From NCBI GenBank assembly GCA_036785705.1, contig JAWUZG010001063.1, forward strand, positions 124,001 through 188,000: DNA of 64,000 bases, read 5' to 3'. Position numbers and translations under genes: made by a program. This DNA comes from Acanthornis magna. Lineage: Eukaryota; Chordata; Aves; Passeriformes; Acanthizidae. The notes beneath the pieces were generated by a model, which searched no databases, was not told the DNA's origin, and saw nothing but the letters and a program-made list of their open reading frames with translations. Each line of letters begins with the position of its first letter. Positions within the stretch are counted from its first letter, which is position 1. Shown in pieces: positions 24,501 through 36,400 of this stretch.

Positions 24501-26499
24501 GAGCTGGGACTAATTTTGTTTTCACTGTGCTGCAATTTCAAGAGATTCTGAAAAACAAATAGTAACACATGAATTTCATAGACATCCTACTGCATACTGA
24601 AAATGGAGGAGGACAGGAACATGAAGGACATGGATGAAAAATTAGAGTCCTTGATACAGGCAAAAGCTTGGTTTTTTGGATATAACATGGACAATTAGTG
24701 TAGTCGACACTGTTCAAAAGATAGAAGGGTAACACAGATTAAGGTGAACAGAATTTTAAAAATCTTTGTTAGGAAAAAAGTACTCTTAGTTGACTTAAAG
24801 TGTGGTCAGATAATTAGAATATAATTTTATAATTTTAAAATTAGATGGTACACTTGACTGCAGCCAAAATTCAGCACCCAAACTGTCTCATCCTGTGAGG
24901 GGACCAGAGTATTTTGATGTAATTTGTGGTTAAAATTTTCATGTCTCTTCTGTAGACCAGCATAAATCTGTTTCTTTCTTGTTTCTATAGCTTTAGTCTG
25001 CAAACCAGTCAACATCACTGTAAGAGAATGATGGTCTCCATACAGGGTGGTCTTGAACACACAGTGATTATTCAAAGTTGTAGAACAGTCAGCTAATCAT
25101 GACACCAGCCTTTCTTCCTCATTTTCTAGTGGCAACATTTTAGAAAGCCCGTGGACTCCTGTAATATGAGTGGTTTTGGTCATGGTTAATAATGGCTGAT
25201 GCTTTTTCTGACTCTTGCCTCTCCTAGCATCAGAAACTAAATATATATTTTTTTAAAAAGTTTTCTGCTTACATTTAAAAAAATATTCCAAAAATAAAAC
25301 AATCTTGATTTGTCACCTGTTATCTATTATTTGTCAGAAGGAATGACAAATATACTCATCTAATAAATGCTGAAGTAAGGATCCAGTGCAGCCAGCACCT
25401 AAATTGCTTTTGTGTATTACAGTGGATAAAAATCTAGAAAAGGAATTGAGTATTGATTTTCCTAATCTGTTTCGATTTTGAATCAACAGACAATGCATAC
25501 ACATGCAGTGCCCAAACCAAAAAAGCTTCTTTTTAGGTCTGAACTTTCTTACATGCTTATATATATCTGCACAAAATATACAAAGATCTCACTTCTCTCA
25601 TTTGCAAATATTTTGCATTGAGTCTGCATTTATTTTGACATAGAAAACCCTAAAGCATTCCCTTAAAGTCACTACCACTCTTGCTATCATCACCAGGCTT
25701 TAAAATTGTGTCTTAGATTTTGCTAAGTCCCTTACTTAAGTAATATTTTATTGGTTTAAAGCCTGAATCTCAACTTCTGCTTTTATTTGTGTTTGATTGG
25801 CTTTCTTCCTGCTGTGTCTGGAGTGGTATATGCATCTGCAAATGATCTGAGTTTGCTAATGCGGAGATTTATAGGTGTCTTTTTTCCCCCTCAACAAAAT
25901 ACCAGAAATTAATGTAAAATACTTGTTTACCTGCACTTAGAAGTATTTTATAAACACCTGTGAAGAAACTAACCAGAATGTATGTGTTCTGGTCACCAGT
26001 TAATGCATTTCTATGTTCCCACAGACTTGCTATAACCCAAGTTGCAGTCATGAGTAACCCTGCCTTTTGGAGAAATTAATTTAGAACCCCCTTATTTTGA
26101 TTTTTTTATTACAGTGGGACCTGTCAGGTTAGATGCTTTGTTGTGCTTAACTGCTGATGGTGGCAACTTAGGCTTTAAACAACTTTGAAACCACTTGTGC
26201 TTGATCTGGAACTTAGTGAAGCAGATGGAAAGTCTGCAAGATGAAAATGGTGTATTGAGAACAGTAAGTCAGCAGGTCTTTGCAGAGATAGGCTGGTAGT
26301 GGGTCAGTGTGGGGCAAGTTAAAGAGACTCCAGGGACTGCTCTGCCTGAAATCTTCTAAAGATCCTAAGCTATAGAACAAGCTTCAACTTGGAGGAAGTT
26401 TGGATTTGCCTTTAAGTTTTGCAACACAAGCTTTTCTTTAATTTTTTATACTACTTTGTTGTACTAAGCACATGAGATAAAGTGAGATGCTTGCAGCTG
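21517..26499. other. Unique non-coding DNA
   Basis: No gene or recognised mobile element in 5 kb. TTTG units lie at 22328-22343. G-rich DNA at 21950-21985 has three close guanine runs plus a distant fourth, short of a strict quadruplex pattern. A/T-rich patches occur at 24820-24845 and 25240-25290. Confidence 0.6.
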
Positions 26500-26580
26500 G
26501 ATATGATTAGCATATATTTATGCTGCTAATTGAACATTATGCAAATTGTATTCTCTCCTGGTTAGCTCATTGAGCACTGG
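26495..26580. promoter_or_regulatory. Candidate enhancer core with octamer and homeodomain motifs
   Basis: A POU octamer ATGCAAAT is at 26539-26546. Immediately before it are 'gattagcata', 'tatgctgctaattg', and an imperfect palindrome (attagcata ... tatgctgctaat). Clustered POU and homeodomain cores in unique DNA are typical of developmental enhancers. This is motif evidence only. Confidence 0.3.
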
Positions 26581-29500
26581 ATATGAGGTTTCTCTCAGCA
26601 GAGTGTGAGTCCTTCTTCTGTAATTGTTTCATACTTGCAGAAATTAAAATTGCTCTGTCTTGTCACACTTTTTACCATGTTTCTTTTAATATTGTAATTA
26701 TATGGAAGTTTCTAAATGAGAAACACAACCCCAACTGGCAATTATTTGAAAAAAATATTTTGTGAAAGGTTCAGATTTATTGCCTCCCCGCAAAGGCTCA
26801 GGGACTTTGATTTTTGGGCCAGTCAGACTTGCAAGAATTTTTTTTGTTTACAATGAGCTGAAGATGGTGGGGGGGCTTATTTTGATCTTTTATGTGTGTA
26901 AATCAGGAAAACTTTGAAGTTTGTGTGGGGTTAAAACCAGTGCGACTCTGATGAGATTCAGACTGCTGTTGTTTCTGTAAGAGATGTGTGGGGAGCTTAT
27001 GCTTGTGCTGCTGGACCTGTGACCTGAGCAGCCGTGGCTGGAGCCAGAGCCACCTCCTGCAGATCCCTGCACCTCCCTTGCTGCCAAAATGCCTTTTCCT
27101 CTTCAGCATGTGATTATGTGCACATCCACTTACAAATGCCTAAAAGGAGCTGAAACAGCTGCTGAAGCACTGCTGACATTTTCCTTTCCTTCTATTCTAA
27201 ATGGACAAACAGTGACTTTAGTGCAGTGTCTTGCTATGAATTATTGGGGCCATGAAAGCTCCCATTACAGCCCTTCTCACAACTCAACCAGCACAATGGA
27301 CAAAATCACAGATTTCCCTGATGGATTGCACAGCTCTGCACTCACACAAAGTCTGCGGATCTAAGGGATGGCAGTGCTTTGCAGGGGTAAAAAAACCACT
27401 TTTCAGTTGTTAGCACAAAACAAAATAACAATCCCTTCTATTTAATAGAAAAAAGCCTGGGAGAAAATGGCCCCATGCTGAGCCCAGCTGTGATTTTGGT
27501 GGTGGGGGAGTGCAGGAGGGCAGGCACTGTTTTTCTGCCAAGACCTTGACTGTGGGAGTTGCTCCATCTTCCCAGCTTTTGTTGGTCAGAAATGAAGACC
27601 AGCAGGGGATTGTGTGAAGCCTACAGGGCCATGCTGTGGGGGCTTTCTCAGCTAGAGATGTTTTTGTTGGGAGTGGTTTTACTTCAGTTAATGTATTTGA
27701 GCAGACTTGTTAGTGCTGTTTTGTCAACAGGTGGCACCCAGACATAGTCTGTACACGGTTTTCTTGGTTGGGAGAGCTGGTTTTTTATGCTTCAGTGACA
27801 GTGTGGCCATAGTGGTTCACTTTGTGTGATCAGCTTCTGGAGGGAGGACCCACAACCATGAGGAATGCTGGCATGTGGCCTTTGGTTTTGAGTAACATCC
27901 TCATGGTCAAATGCAGCCATAATAAACAATCCAGTGTGAGTGTCTTCACCCATGGCAGGGGTTCTAATGTGTAACTGTAAACACTGGGAACATCCCTGCT
28001 CTCAGGAGGAATTTAGGAGATGTACCTCCGCTGCTGCCATTGCTTTTAAGGTACTGTAGGTTTGCCTGGTTGTAGCATCTTCCTTTTTCAACCAGATTCA
28101 ATTGGATCGGGCCAGTTTCCTTGACCTGAATGTATTATTCCTATGCTTTCTATATTAATGAAATTAATTGAATGTAGTGTCAACAGTGGCATTTTTGTCT
28201 CTGTGTGTGAGGCAAACAGCTGTGAAGTCGGTCAGACTTCGCATGTCCTGTGAGCAAGTGTGACATAACTGGGAGGCAACAGTTGTGGACAGAGTCCACT
28301 GTTTAGTGGAGCACTCTAGAACCCTGAGAGATGAAAGGCAGTGCATAAATGTGAAATATTATAATTAGTGAGCAGGATCATTGCCAAAAACCTCTTATTG
28401 TTCTCATTTGCAGGAATGTGTGCTGCTCTCTTAATTTAAAAAGTAATTCAGATAGCTTAAGAAGGTTTATTGGCTCAGTGAGGGAGAACCTTAGCTAAGA
28501 GGGATGTTAGAAGCACCTTTTTTCATTCTTATTAAAAAAGCTCCAATATGGGGGAAAAATTGTCTTGTAACGGCCAGGTGGCCTTACAAGGTTTTTTCCT
28601 GTGTTTACTGAGTCCACTTTGCTAAATCCACCTTTGTGGTGTGGTGTGCTCTCATGCAAAGATCCCCCAACAAAGTTGAAATGCTCAAATATTTTTAAGA
28701 TCATTGTTTTTATGAGACATTTATGGTTTTATGTTTTCAAAGCTAGGGTCTGTGCAGCTAGCTGACAATATAAAACGGAAGTAGTTCAACCCTTGCAGGG
28801 AAGCAGGAGTGAGCGGTGTATGCTAAAGTTAACCCAAAGTATGAAAATGTCATGAGATGTGCATAAGAAATGTAGACTGAAATAACTTCCCCCAAATCTT
28901 GGGTTAATTTAGTTTTTAGTTGGGGCTTATTTTGTAATTTTGTAGTGGTTTTTGATCTGTTAATGCTGATGAACTCTTTGATGTTTCTGACTTTTACTTT
29001 GTTTTACTTTCTAGAAGTTAAGATGTTAGAAAAAAATGCATGTCTTTGGGACAAAGACAAAATCAAGAGCCTAATATCATTGTAGGAGTATTTCTAACGT
29101 CCCTATTTTTGTATATCACCATCTGCAATGTGTGTTTGGCTTGAAAACCTGACTCAAGGACAATGTCTGCTCCTGGCCTCTCCTCTTTGTCCAGAAAGAA
29201 AGGCGACAAAGCAGATATCTTACCAATCCTTATTCAGAGGCTGCACTTCTTGGGCTTTAAAGGAAGGTGAGGTAGGTGTCCCTCTTGTCCTACCATTCCA
29301 GCACCCACAGTTCATCCGAGGAGGAGCAGTTTGCTAAATTTTTGGTAGCTTCAGCTTATATAATTACCTGTAGCCAAATTCTGGTCATAATTAATGTACT
29401 ATAGAGATATTTGGCCATAGACCTGGGAAGGATAATAAGGCTGTAGAGGCAGCACTTTTACAGGTTGCATTATTTTTCTATCTTTAGTACTAAATGGGCA

Positions 29501-30412
29501 AGGTAAAATGTGTTGAATTCTCCTTGCATGTAAACAGCTAAGTCTAATTTCCAGGTTTTAGCTCCTCTTTTGTAGAGGTTAGACCAAAACAGGAAGCAGG
29601 AGGGAAAAAAAGAGAATAAAATGGCATGCATCTTTCTTTCAATGTTTTCTAAACTATACCAAGGTCAGCAGGCCAGAACAGTTGGTATTACTGTACCTTT
29701 CCTGGCATTATTAAATGTTTTGCATCCTGTTCATATACCATCTGTTTAGTTGTTCAGTGATATAATGACCAAAATGAAAAGCAAAGACATTTGCACTGGC
29801 ATTGTATAAAATAGACTGCTGGAAATTCAGAGCAGTTCCTTGCCTACTTTGAGTAAGATCCCTTGTTTATTCTGGTAAATGACTCACTTGGGCAGTTACT
29901 GCCAGCATTTTGGAAGATTGCATGCCCAGCATTTTTACATGCTGAATGTTCAGCATGTATATACAGCATGTTATATAGTTGAAACTGGCACACACAAGGA
30001 CCAGATTTTCAAAGGTCCTTGGATTTCACACAGGTTTTGCACTAAGGCTGCATTCCCAAAAAACTGAATATCAACAAGAACTCATATTTTGAAAAGCCTG
30101 ACAGCTTAGAAAGAATTGTTTTGTTGCCTAAAATAAAATGAAGCAAGAGTTTGCTTCCTGGCAGTGTCTGCAGAGGATGGGAAAATTCTGGCCAGGGAGA
30201 GTAGTAACAGATAACTGTTGCTCTTGGTTGCTCCTTTGAAGTGTGAGCACTCTGAGAAAGCCTAACACTTTTCAGGAGCGACGCCCTCCCAAAGTGAGCT
30301 CTTACACCTAGACTGGAGGAAATCTGGCATATATGGAAAAAAGAAGGCAAACCCCACACTTTCAAGGCTGTGGAAAATAATACGTATTCTTTGTATTGTT
30401 TAACCAAATACA
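26581..30412. other. Unique non-coding DNA
   Basis: No gene. GC-richer segments at 27000-27080 and 27480-27760 give short frames without family resemblance. A G-run of seven is at about 26868-26874. The palindrome at 29937-29958 is listed separately. Confidence 0.6.
29937..29958. repeat. Perfect 10-bp-arm palindrome
   Basis: acatgctgaa and ttcagcatgt are exact inverse complements separated by tg. A further 'cagcatgt' follows at 29964-29971 and 'cccagcat' precedes it at 29925, so the local DNA reuses AGCATG in both orientations. Confidence 0.8.
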
Positions 30413-30476
30413 GAGATTGTTGTCCAGAGAGCTGGTGGATGCCCTGGACACGTTCAAGGTCAGGTTGGGCGAGGCT
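30413..30476 (+). mobile_element. Short CR1 remnant
   Basis: 'gttgtccagagagctggtggatgccctgga' and 'gttcaaggtcaggttgg' match the CR1 3' region ('ggttgcccagagaa.ctgtggatgccc...gttcaaggccaggttgg'). The match stops abruptly near 30476. It is probably a separate old insertion broken by deletion, lying 250 bp upstream of a better-preserved copy. The 184-codon minus frame at 30042-30596 crosses it and is therefore doubtful as a gene. Confidence 0.55.
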
Positions 30477-30724
30477 CACCCCAAATGTTGTGGGTGTGGA
30501 ATGGCAGCACCTTTTCATTCCATATGATCTTCGGGTGTGTTCCCCTGTACACTGATTGTATAAGGACAAGCCGGGGTAGAACGCTCTGAACAACACAACT
30601 CTTAATCAGCTATCAGTTCTCACTTTTCCCACACACAAACTGTTTGATTGGCCTTTACACTGAGAAATTTCCACAAAAGGGAAGGCAATAGAGCCTTTAT
30701 TTCAGACTCAAGTTCTGCAGTACC
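30477..30724. other. Spacer between two CR1 pieces
   Basis: No feature recognised in this 248-bp segment. Confidence 0.5.
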
Positions 30725-31391
30725 TCATGTGAACAGGCTGAGAGCAGCCCTGGGGAGAAGGACTTGGGGGTGCTGGTGGATGTGAGGCTGGACATGAGCC
30801 AGCCAAGAAAATCCAAAATGCCCTGAGCTGCATCAAAGAGAGAGTGGCCAGTGGGGTGAGGGAGGGGATTCTGCCCCTCTCCTTTGGTGAGACCCCAGCT
30901 GGGGTGCTGCATCCAGCTCTGGGGTTCTGAGCACAGCAAGGACTTGGACCTGTTGGAGTGAGTCCAAAGAGCACCACAGAGATGATCAGAGGGATGGAGC
31001 ACTTCTGTGAAGAAAGACAAAGAGAATTGGGATTGTTCAGCCTGGGGAAGAGGTGGCCTTGGGGAGATCTTGTTGCAGCCTTCCAAGACCTAAAGGGAGC
31101 CTAAGAAATACAAAGAAGGGCTTTTTCCAAGGGGAAATGTCTTTAAACTGAAAGAGAGTAGATTTCGATTAGATATGAGGAAGAAATTCTCTATTGGGAG
31201 GATGGTGAGGCACTGGAACAGTTTTCCCAGAAAAGGTGTGTATGTCCCATCCCTGAAAGTGTAAAAGCCCAGGTTAAGTGAGGGTTTGAACAACCTGGTC
31301 TAGTGGAAAGTGTCCCTGCTCATGTCAAGGTGGTTGGAATTAAATGATCTTTAAGGTCTCTTCCAACCAAACCATTCTATGATTCTGTGAT
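30725..31391 (+). mobile_element. CR1 LINE, 5'-truncated, intact 3' terminus
   Basis: Starts within ORF2: the DNA at about 30745-30795 reads EKDLGVLV, then DVRLDMSQ, a CR1 signature. It continues through the ORF2 C-terminus and the 'ttcagcctggggaagag', 'cttccaagacctaaaggg', 'gtagatttcgattagatatgagg' and 'aacctggtctagtgg' blocks. It ends in 'ggtctcttccaacc' and ATTCTATGATTCTGTGA, two ATTCTRTG units (31375-31390). This terminus is the mark of avian CR1. At about 667 bp it retains no reverse-transcriptase core and cannot move itself. Stops and small indels interrupt the ORF2 remainder. Confidence 0.95.
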
Positions 31392-32169
31392 TTAAGATAA
31401 TAAATGGTAAAATTTCTGTAATTAAAAAAAAAGGTTTCCTTTCTGATAATGACAATTACCTGAAATCTATAAACAGAAATTACAATGTATTTAAAGTGGT
31501 TTTGTGTTTGTGTGGACGAGTCAAGGGTAACATCTGAACGAGTTTTAATAAAGGTAAGTGCATGCTGGAGGTACTATAAAAATCCCAATTTGCTGATGAA
31601 ACTGATAAATTATGATAATTGATGCCAATAATTTATTTTTCTCTTTTATACTGAGATTAGCACTTGCAGACAGAGAGTTAAAGTTCATCATTTAAGAGTG
31701 CCAGAGGCACTGCTGGGCTATGTTTACAAGCCTTTTAATGACTCTGGTAGGTGATGCCACATGAATATTCATTTTAATGGCATATATTGGTAGGCGAAAA
31801 ATTGCAACTTGCACGATATAGCCATCTCTTAAAAATTAAATGAACATATGGTAAATGATAGGCATTTTAAAGAAGCTCCAAATAGTTTCATTACAGTTAG
31901 CTGGCAGTGATGGAATTGAAGAGTAATAAGGAGGGAAAGAAAAGCTTTCCTTCTGTGTGCAGACTGTGATTACACTGGTATCTCATGTACAGGATAAGTG
32001 GGAAGGGAGGGCTCATACCATGTGAAATTGCTGACAAATGTTAAAATCAGTCCTGTATCATGTGCAGAGGCTTTAATCATGTTGCTGACTGCATCTCTTT
32101 TTGTGAAAGGGGACACGTCTTGCCTTTGAGGACATTTACCTGGCTGGAAAAGCCTTGTTTCCAATTGTT
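31392..32169. other. Unique non-coding DNA
   Basis: No gene. An A-run lies near 31422-31431. The segment 31700-31920 holds several TAAT and ATTA cores and may be part of the conserved-looking region that follows. Confidence 0.5.
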
Positions 32170-32335
32170 ATGCAGAGCCGCGTGTCATCCCATTGCCGCA
32201 GACTGTGAGCTCGTGATAAGAGCTAATTGACTCGCAATTCCTTATTTGCATCGCATTTTTGATTCCTGGAAATCAATGAGCAACCTGAAAGTCATGACAT
32301 TGTAGAGGTCAGTGTGTACACGCACACGCCAGCAA
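32170..32335. promoter_or_regulatory. CpG-retaining candidate regulatory element
   Basis: Eight CpG dinucleotides occur in about 165 bp (in ccgcg, gccgc, ctcgt, ctcgc, atcgc, acgca, acgcc), against very few in neighbouring kilobases. It also holds an octamer-type ATTTGCAT, a TAATTG homeodomain core, and a GTACACGCACACGC stretch. CpG retention in an otherwise depleted region suggests low germline methylation or purifying selection. It is too small and AT-rich to be a classical CpG island. Confidence 0.35.
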
Positions 32336-33378
32336 CCACAGAATTTGATTAGCTGAAATGGTGACAGGGTTTTTGAACTTTTTTTTAGCTTTGATATGAA
32401 AAAGAGTTGGACAAGGTAGGTCTGGCTGAGAAGTGTTTGCTTATCATCTTTTTTTCTCTCTCATAAAACTGCCGGCAGTCTACTCAGGTGCCTTTAAAGC
32501 TTGTACTGCTGACAGCAGTTGGAGTTTCTGGGGAAGTGCTATGATGCTGAGGAAGCAAGTTTAATAATTTCTGACGTTGATCCTATGCTGGTTAAAGAAT
32601 GTAGGATTTTCAGGACAAGCCTGAGAAAAGATAGGCCACTGAGGAAGATGCTCTACTACTAAAAACATGTGCTGAAAGCCTGAGGAGTAACTTTTTGTTC
32701 CTCCAGAACAGCAACTGTTGTTTCATGCTAAGCAGGAGTTCTGATGGAAATTCATATAGATTTTCAGGTTCTGCAAAGCCATATGAGGTATTTTGCATGA
32801 GTAATGATCACTCCAAAAAAAGAGCCTTTCTGCAGTAAGCTTAAAATCTAGGAGTGTGAATCAAATATAATGCGCTGTACATACATCATCATAAGTGGTC
32901 TTGATACCCCAGAAAAAGTTTCTCTACACCGATCATTTTCATTAACAAGTTGCATGTGAGAAAGGTCAGTAATCCTTGTTCACACAGTGTCTCTAAATTG
33001 TCTATTAAAGTGCCTGTTAACAGTGACATCTTTTTTGAGAGGGAAAAGCCACTTGTTTATGTCTTTTGTCACTAATATGCTGAATGAAGTATTGAACTGA
33101 ATGGAATGAGGTGGTGTCAGGGGCCAATGATGAGAGAAAAAGAATTGACAAAAGAGAAGGAAATGATACAGAGAATATGGAAATAAGTAGAAAGCAGAAA
33201 TCTGTGTGGAAATGGAAAAGTGATCAATATATCTACAATTAATTCAGGCTAGGTGACACTGGGAAAAGGAGGCTTCAGAAATCTGCTACTGTGTTTTTGT
33301 TTCTGATTTCTTTAAACACGTGTAGTAGAAGAAAAATATTGCCAAGTACAGGAAAGGCTGAAAAGAAAGTAAATCAAG
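32336..33378. other. Unique non-coding DNA
   Basis: No gene or recognised repeat. Confidence 0.6.
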
Positions 33379-33421
33379 GGGAAGGAAGGAAGGAAGGAAG
33401 GGTGTGGAAGGAAGGAAGGAA
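33379..33421 (+). repeat. Interrupted (GGAA)n microsatellite
   Basis: GGAA units run at 33379-33401 and resume at about 33406-33421 after a GTGT-containing interruption. GGAA repeats can act as ETS-family binding arrays; no evidence for that here. Confidence 0.95.
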
Positions 33422-36400
33422 TTATTCTCTGGAAGTGGGTACATCTGTGTCTTGAACAACAAAAATCATGCTCTTTCTGACTCCACTTCCTTGACACCTG
33501 CAAGCAAATGAAATATGTGCTAAAATGTCCAGTTATATGAAAATTGGTTTGGAAAGGGCAGCTAGAGTAAAATCTAAAATGAAGGCAGGAAAATAACAGA
33601 AATCATAAATAACAGGAAGTCATGACAGGGGCATAATCTTTTCCAGCCTTAATGATTTTATTATTTTATGAGATGTGGTAATACTATGTAAAAATAAGGC
33701 TCTCTGTAGAGTTGCCCAAAATAATATCTAGTAATCATTTGAGACATCCTATGTGGAATGGGTTGGTAAGTTGCAGACCTTACAGTGGTGCTGTAGCCTC
33801 GGGAGTGCTGGATTTCAGGGCGAATAAGCACAGGCAAAGCACATTGCATGCCTGTGGGCAGTAGAAACAAATGCTTCTTAGAGGTCACAAAGCCTCACAA
33901 AGAATCAATCTGTAGATACACATGTGCATGTGCCATGCATGTGCCAAGATACACTTTGTGATAGAACACTGATAGTGCAGGGCAGTAATGAGGGGCAGCA
34001 CTGTAGGATTTAATTTGCTATTATTTTATTTTACAACCAAGTTAGATGTAGATGCATACTTGAATTTCTTAGGACCTGGAAGATTCTTCAGCCTGTGAAA
34101 CCACATGATGAGAAGGTGTTTTCCCTGCCAGGCAGGGCAGGTCTGGCTTCAGACATCTCAGAAGAACATCCTGGTTTGGTCTCTTTGCTGCTTCTGTCTC
34201 CTTCTGCTCTGTCTTCTTCCACAATGCATAGTGTGTTATGCTATGTCCTGTTGAGGAGCTAAACCATGTCCATTTAACAGTCACTGGGCATTGCCTGTTT
34301 GTCAAATGTTTTAATCTGTGAACCAAATACGTGGAATGTGCAGTTAGCTTGCAGGAGTAGGTAGTCATAGGGGTTTACATGGGCTGATTGAGTGGGGTTT
34401 TCGCCTTAGTTTTGCGGATGCTGTTGTATCATACCATGCTGCTTGTTTTCCAAAATTAAGCAGTATTTTAAGAAAAGAAAGGAAAGAAGCTTCCAGAAGA
34501 GTTTGATTTAAAATTACTTCAAGAATCCTGAACTATTAGCCATTTCATATGGAGCAATGCTAATGTTGTGCAATATGCATTAAAAGGGGAGGGGAAGAAT
34601 GAAATGCTTTCAAACAAATGACTAATGTGCACATTAGGACAAGTCTTCTTGCATCTTAGGCATTTTCACTTCTTACATTGTTATGACTACAAGTTCTACA
34701 TTTATTTACCACATAAAACTTTCATCTTTAGGGAATGAAAGATTTCCATATTAGCACAGCAGAAATTTCCTCAAAACTGTTATGATTTTTACTTACTAAT
34801 TAGGAAAATATTTTTGATCCTATGGATTGAAGAGAGACCAGGAGGTTTTCCATCTAACTAGCTGTTATGCAACATGTGTGTTAAAATATAAATAGTCTTT
34901 ATATCTCTCTAATAATTTATTTGATACACAAGTATGAGTGTTATTACCTCATGTGCATGTAACGAAGAGTGTCTCATGTTTTCTTGAATTCTACGTCTGT
35001 GAAGCAGAGACACCTTTTTAGTAGAGCTACTGATTTTCCTCAGTTATTCATAACAAAAATACAAACTGATTTTGTTTTTAATATGGAATAGTGATATTTC
35101 AGTTTATTTTTAAAATTTTTTAAAAATTAATTTTGAACAAACAGGATTTTCCCTGTTCTGAACAGTAAAAACCAAAATCTGAAAGTCATTTAATAGAAGG
35201 CATTCTCACACTGGTAGGAATGCGTGATAAAATGATGTTACAGAAGAGTTTGTAAGAAGATGTAAAATTATATGGATAAATAGAATATCATGGCAGCTAA
35301 GAGTACCAATTTATATTATAGATTCTCCTGTGTTGAAACAGTAGCACAAGTTATTTTCATTCATTGCAAAATGAAAAGCCCACTCCCTAAGACAGAAATT
35401 CTTTTAAAGTTGCTCTGTGTGTTAAAGAGAATGTTGCAGTAGTGACCCCCTGAGTGCCACATGGGTCATCCTGAGCTCTCCCAGGGGATGCCCAACTCCA
35501 GCACGAAAACAGAGTCCCTGCCTTTGCATGTGTTTAGCTGAAGAGCTTCACCACAAAGGCAAAGCTCTTCAGGTCAGTTCTGGTTGTTTTCAAGGCACTT
35601 GGAGAATCCTTCAGTCCCTGTTCTTACCTAGTGGCGCTGGGGAGAAAGAGAGGGAAGACACTGTCTTGGTGCTGCTCCCTTGCTCTTCACTTCTTCCAAG
35701 GCACTGCTGCTCAGCACTTTGCCCTGGTACTTCCAGAGGTCCTACTTACTAGTGAAGAGGGTCAGCAGTGCTATTTGCTGTAAGCTTCGCAGTATTTTTT
35801 TCTTTTTTTAAAATGAGTAAATAATGTATAGCATCACCACCAGTGTTGTTCTAGCTTTTGTTGATCTCTGTATCTGATCTTCACCAGGCTGGGACATTTT
35901 GTGGGGAGGCAGAGAATGACACAAAAATGTTCTAGCAGTAGATGGTGAGCAAAGTCTGTAGCATGAAGCCATCTGTGGCTTCTCTCTTGTGGTGGCACGA
36001 TAGATCTGTTAAGGAGACTTTTGGAGGACTAGGAAGCTAGAATGGATTTTAATGATTTATTTTCTTTGAAGTGAGGTACTTGGCATTTGATGGTTTATGC
36101 AATAATGAACAAAACTTTAATATGTTGCAGGTTGTTTTCTGACACTTTCCCAGGATAGATTGCATGTCAGGCCTTTTATACTGTAAATATTTAGGAATAG
36201 CAGTGTTTGAAAATAGAGACTTGGCTATTCTACTAGCTTCACAGAAGTTTTCTTGCTTAAAGCAAGCATATCAAAGGATGATAATTAGTGCAACAGAAAA
36301 GAGAGTAAATATTTCAGTGTTAGGTGTTTGAGTACTATTGTTTTGTGTTGGTCTTCTTTGAAAAAAACTTCATTTGGTGAAACTGGAGGACAAAGTGCAG

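Noticed and set aside
30042..30596. 184-codon minus-strand ORF
   Set aside because: It runs antisense through a CR1 remnant (30413-30476) and has no family-like motif.
35620..35640. CTCF-like core tagtggcgctgg
   Set aside because: Two key positions upstream of GGCGCT disagree with the consensus, and a single degenerate match is expected by chance.
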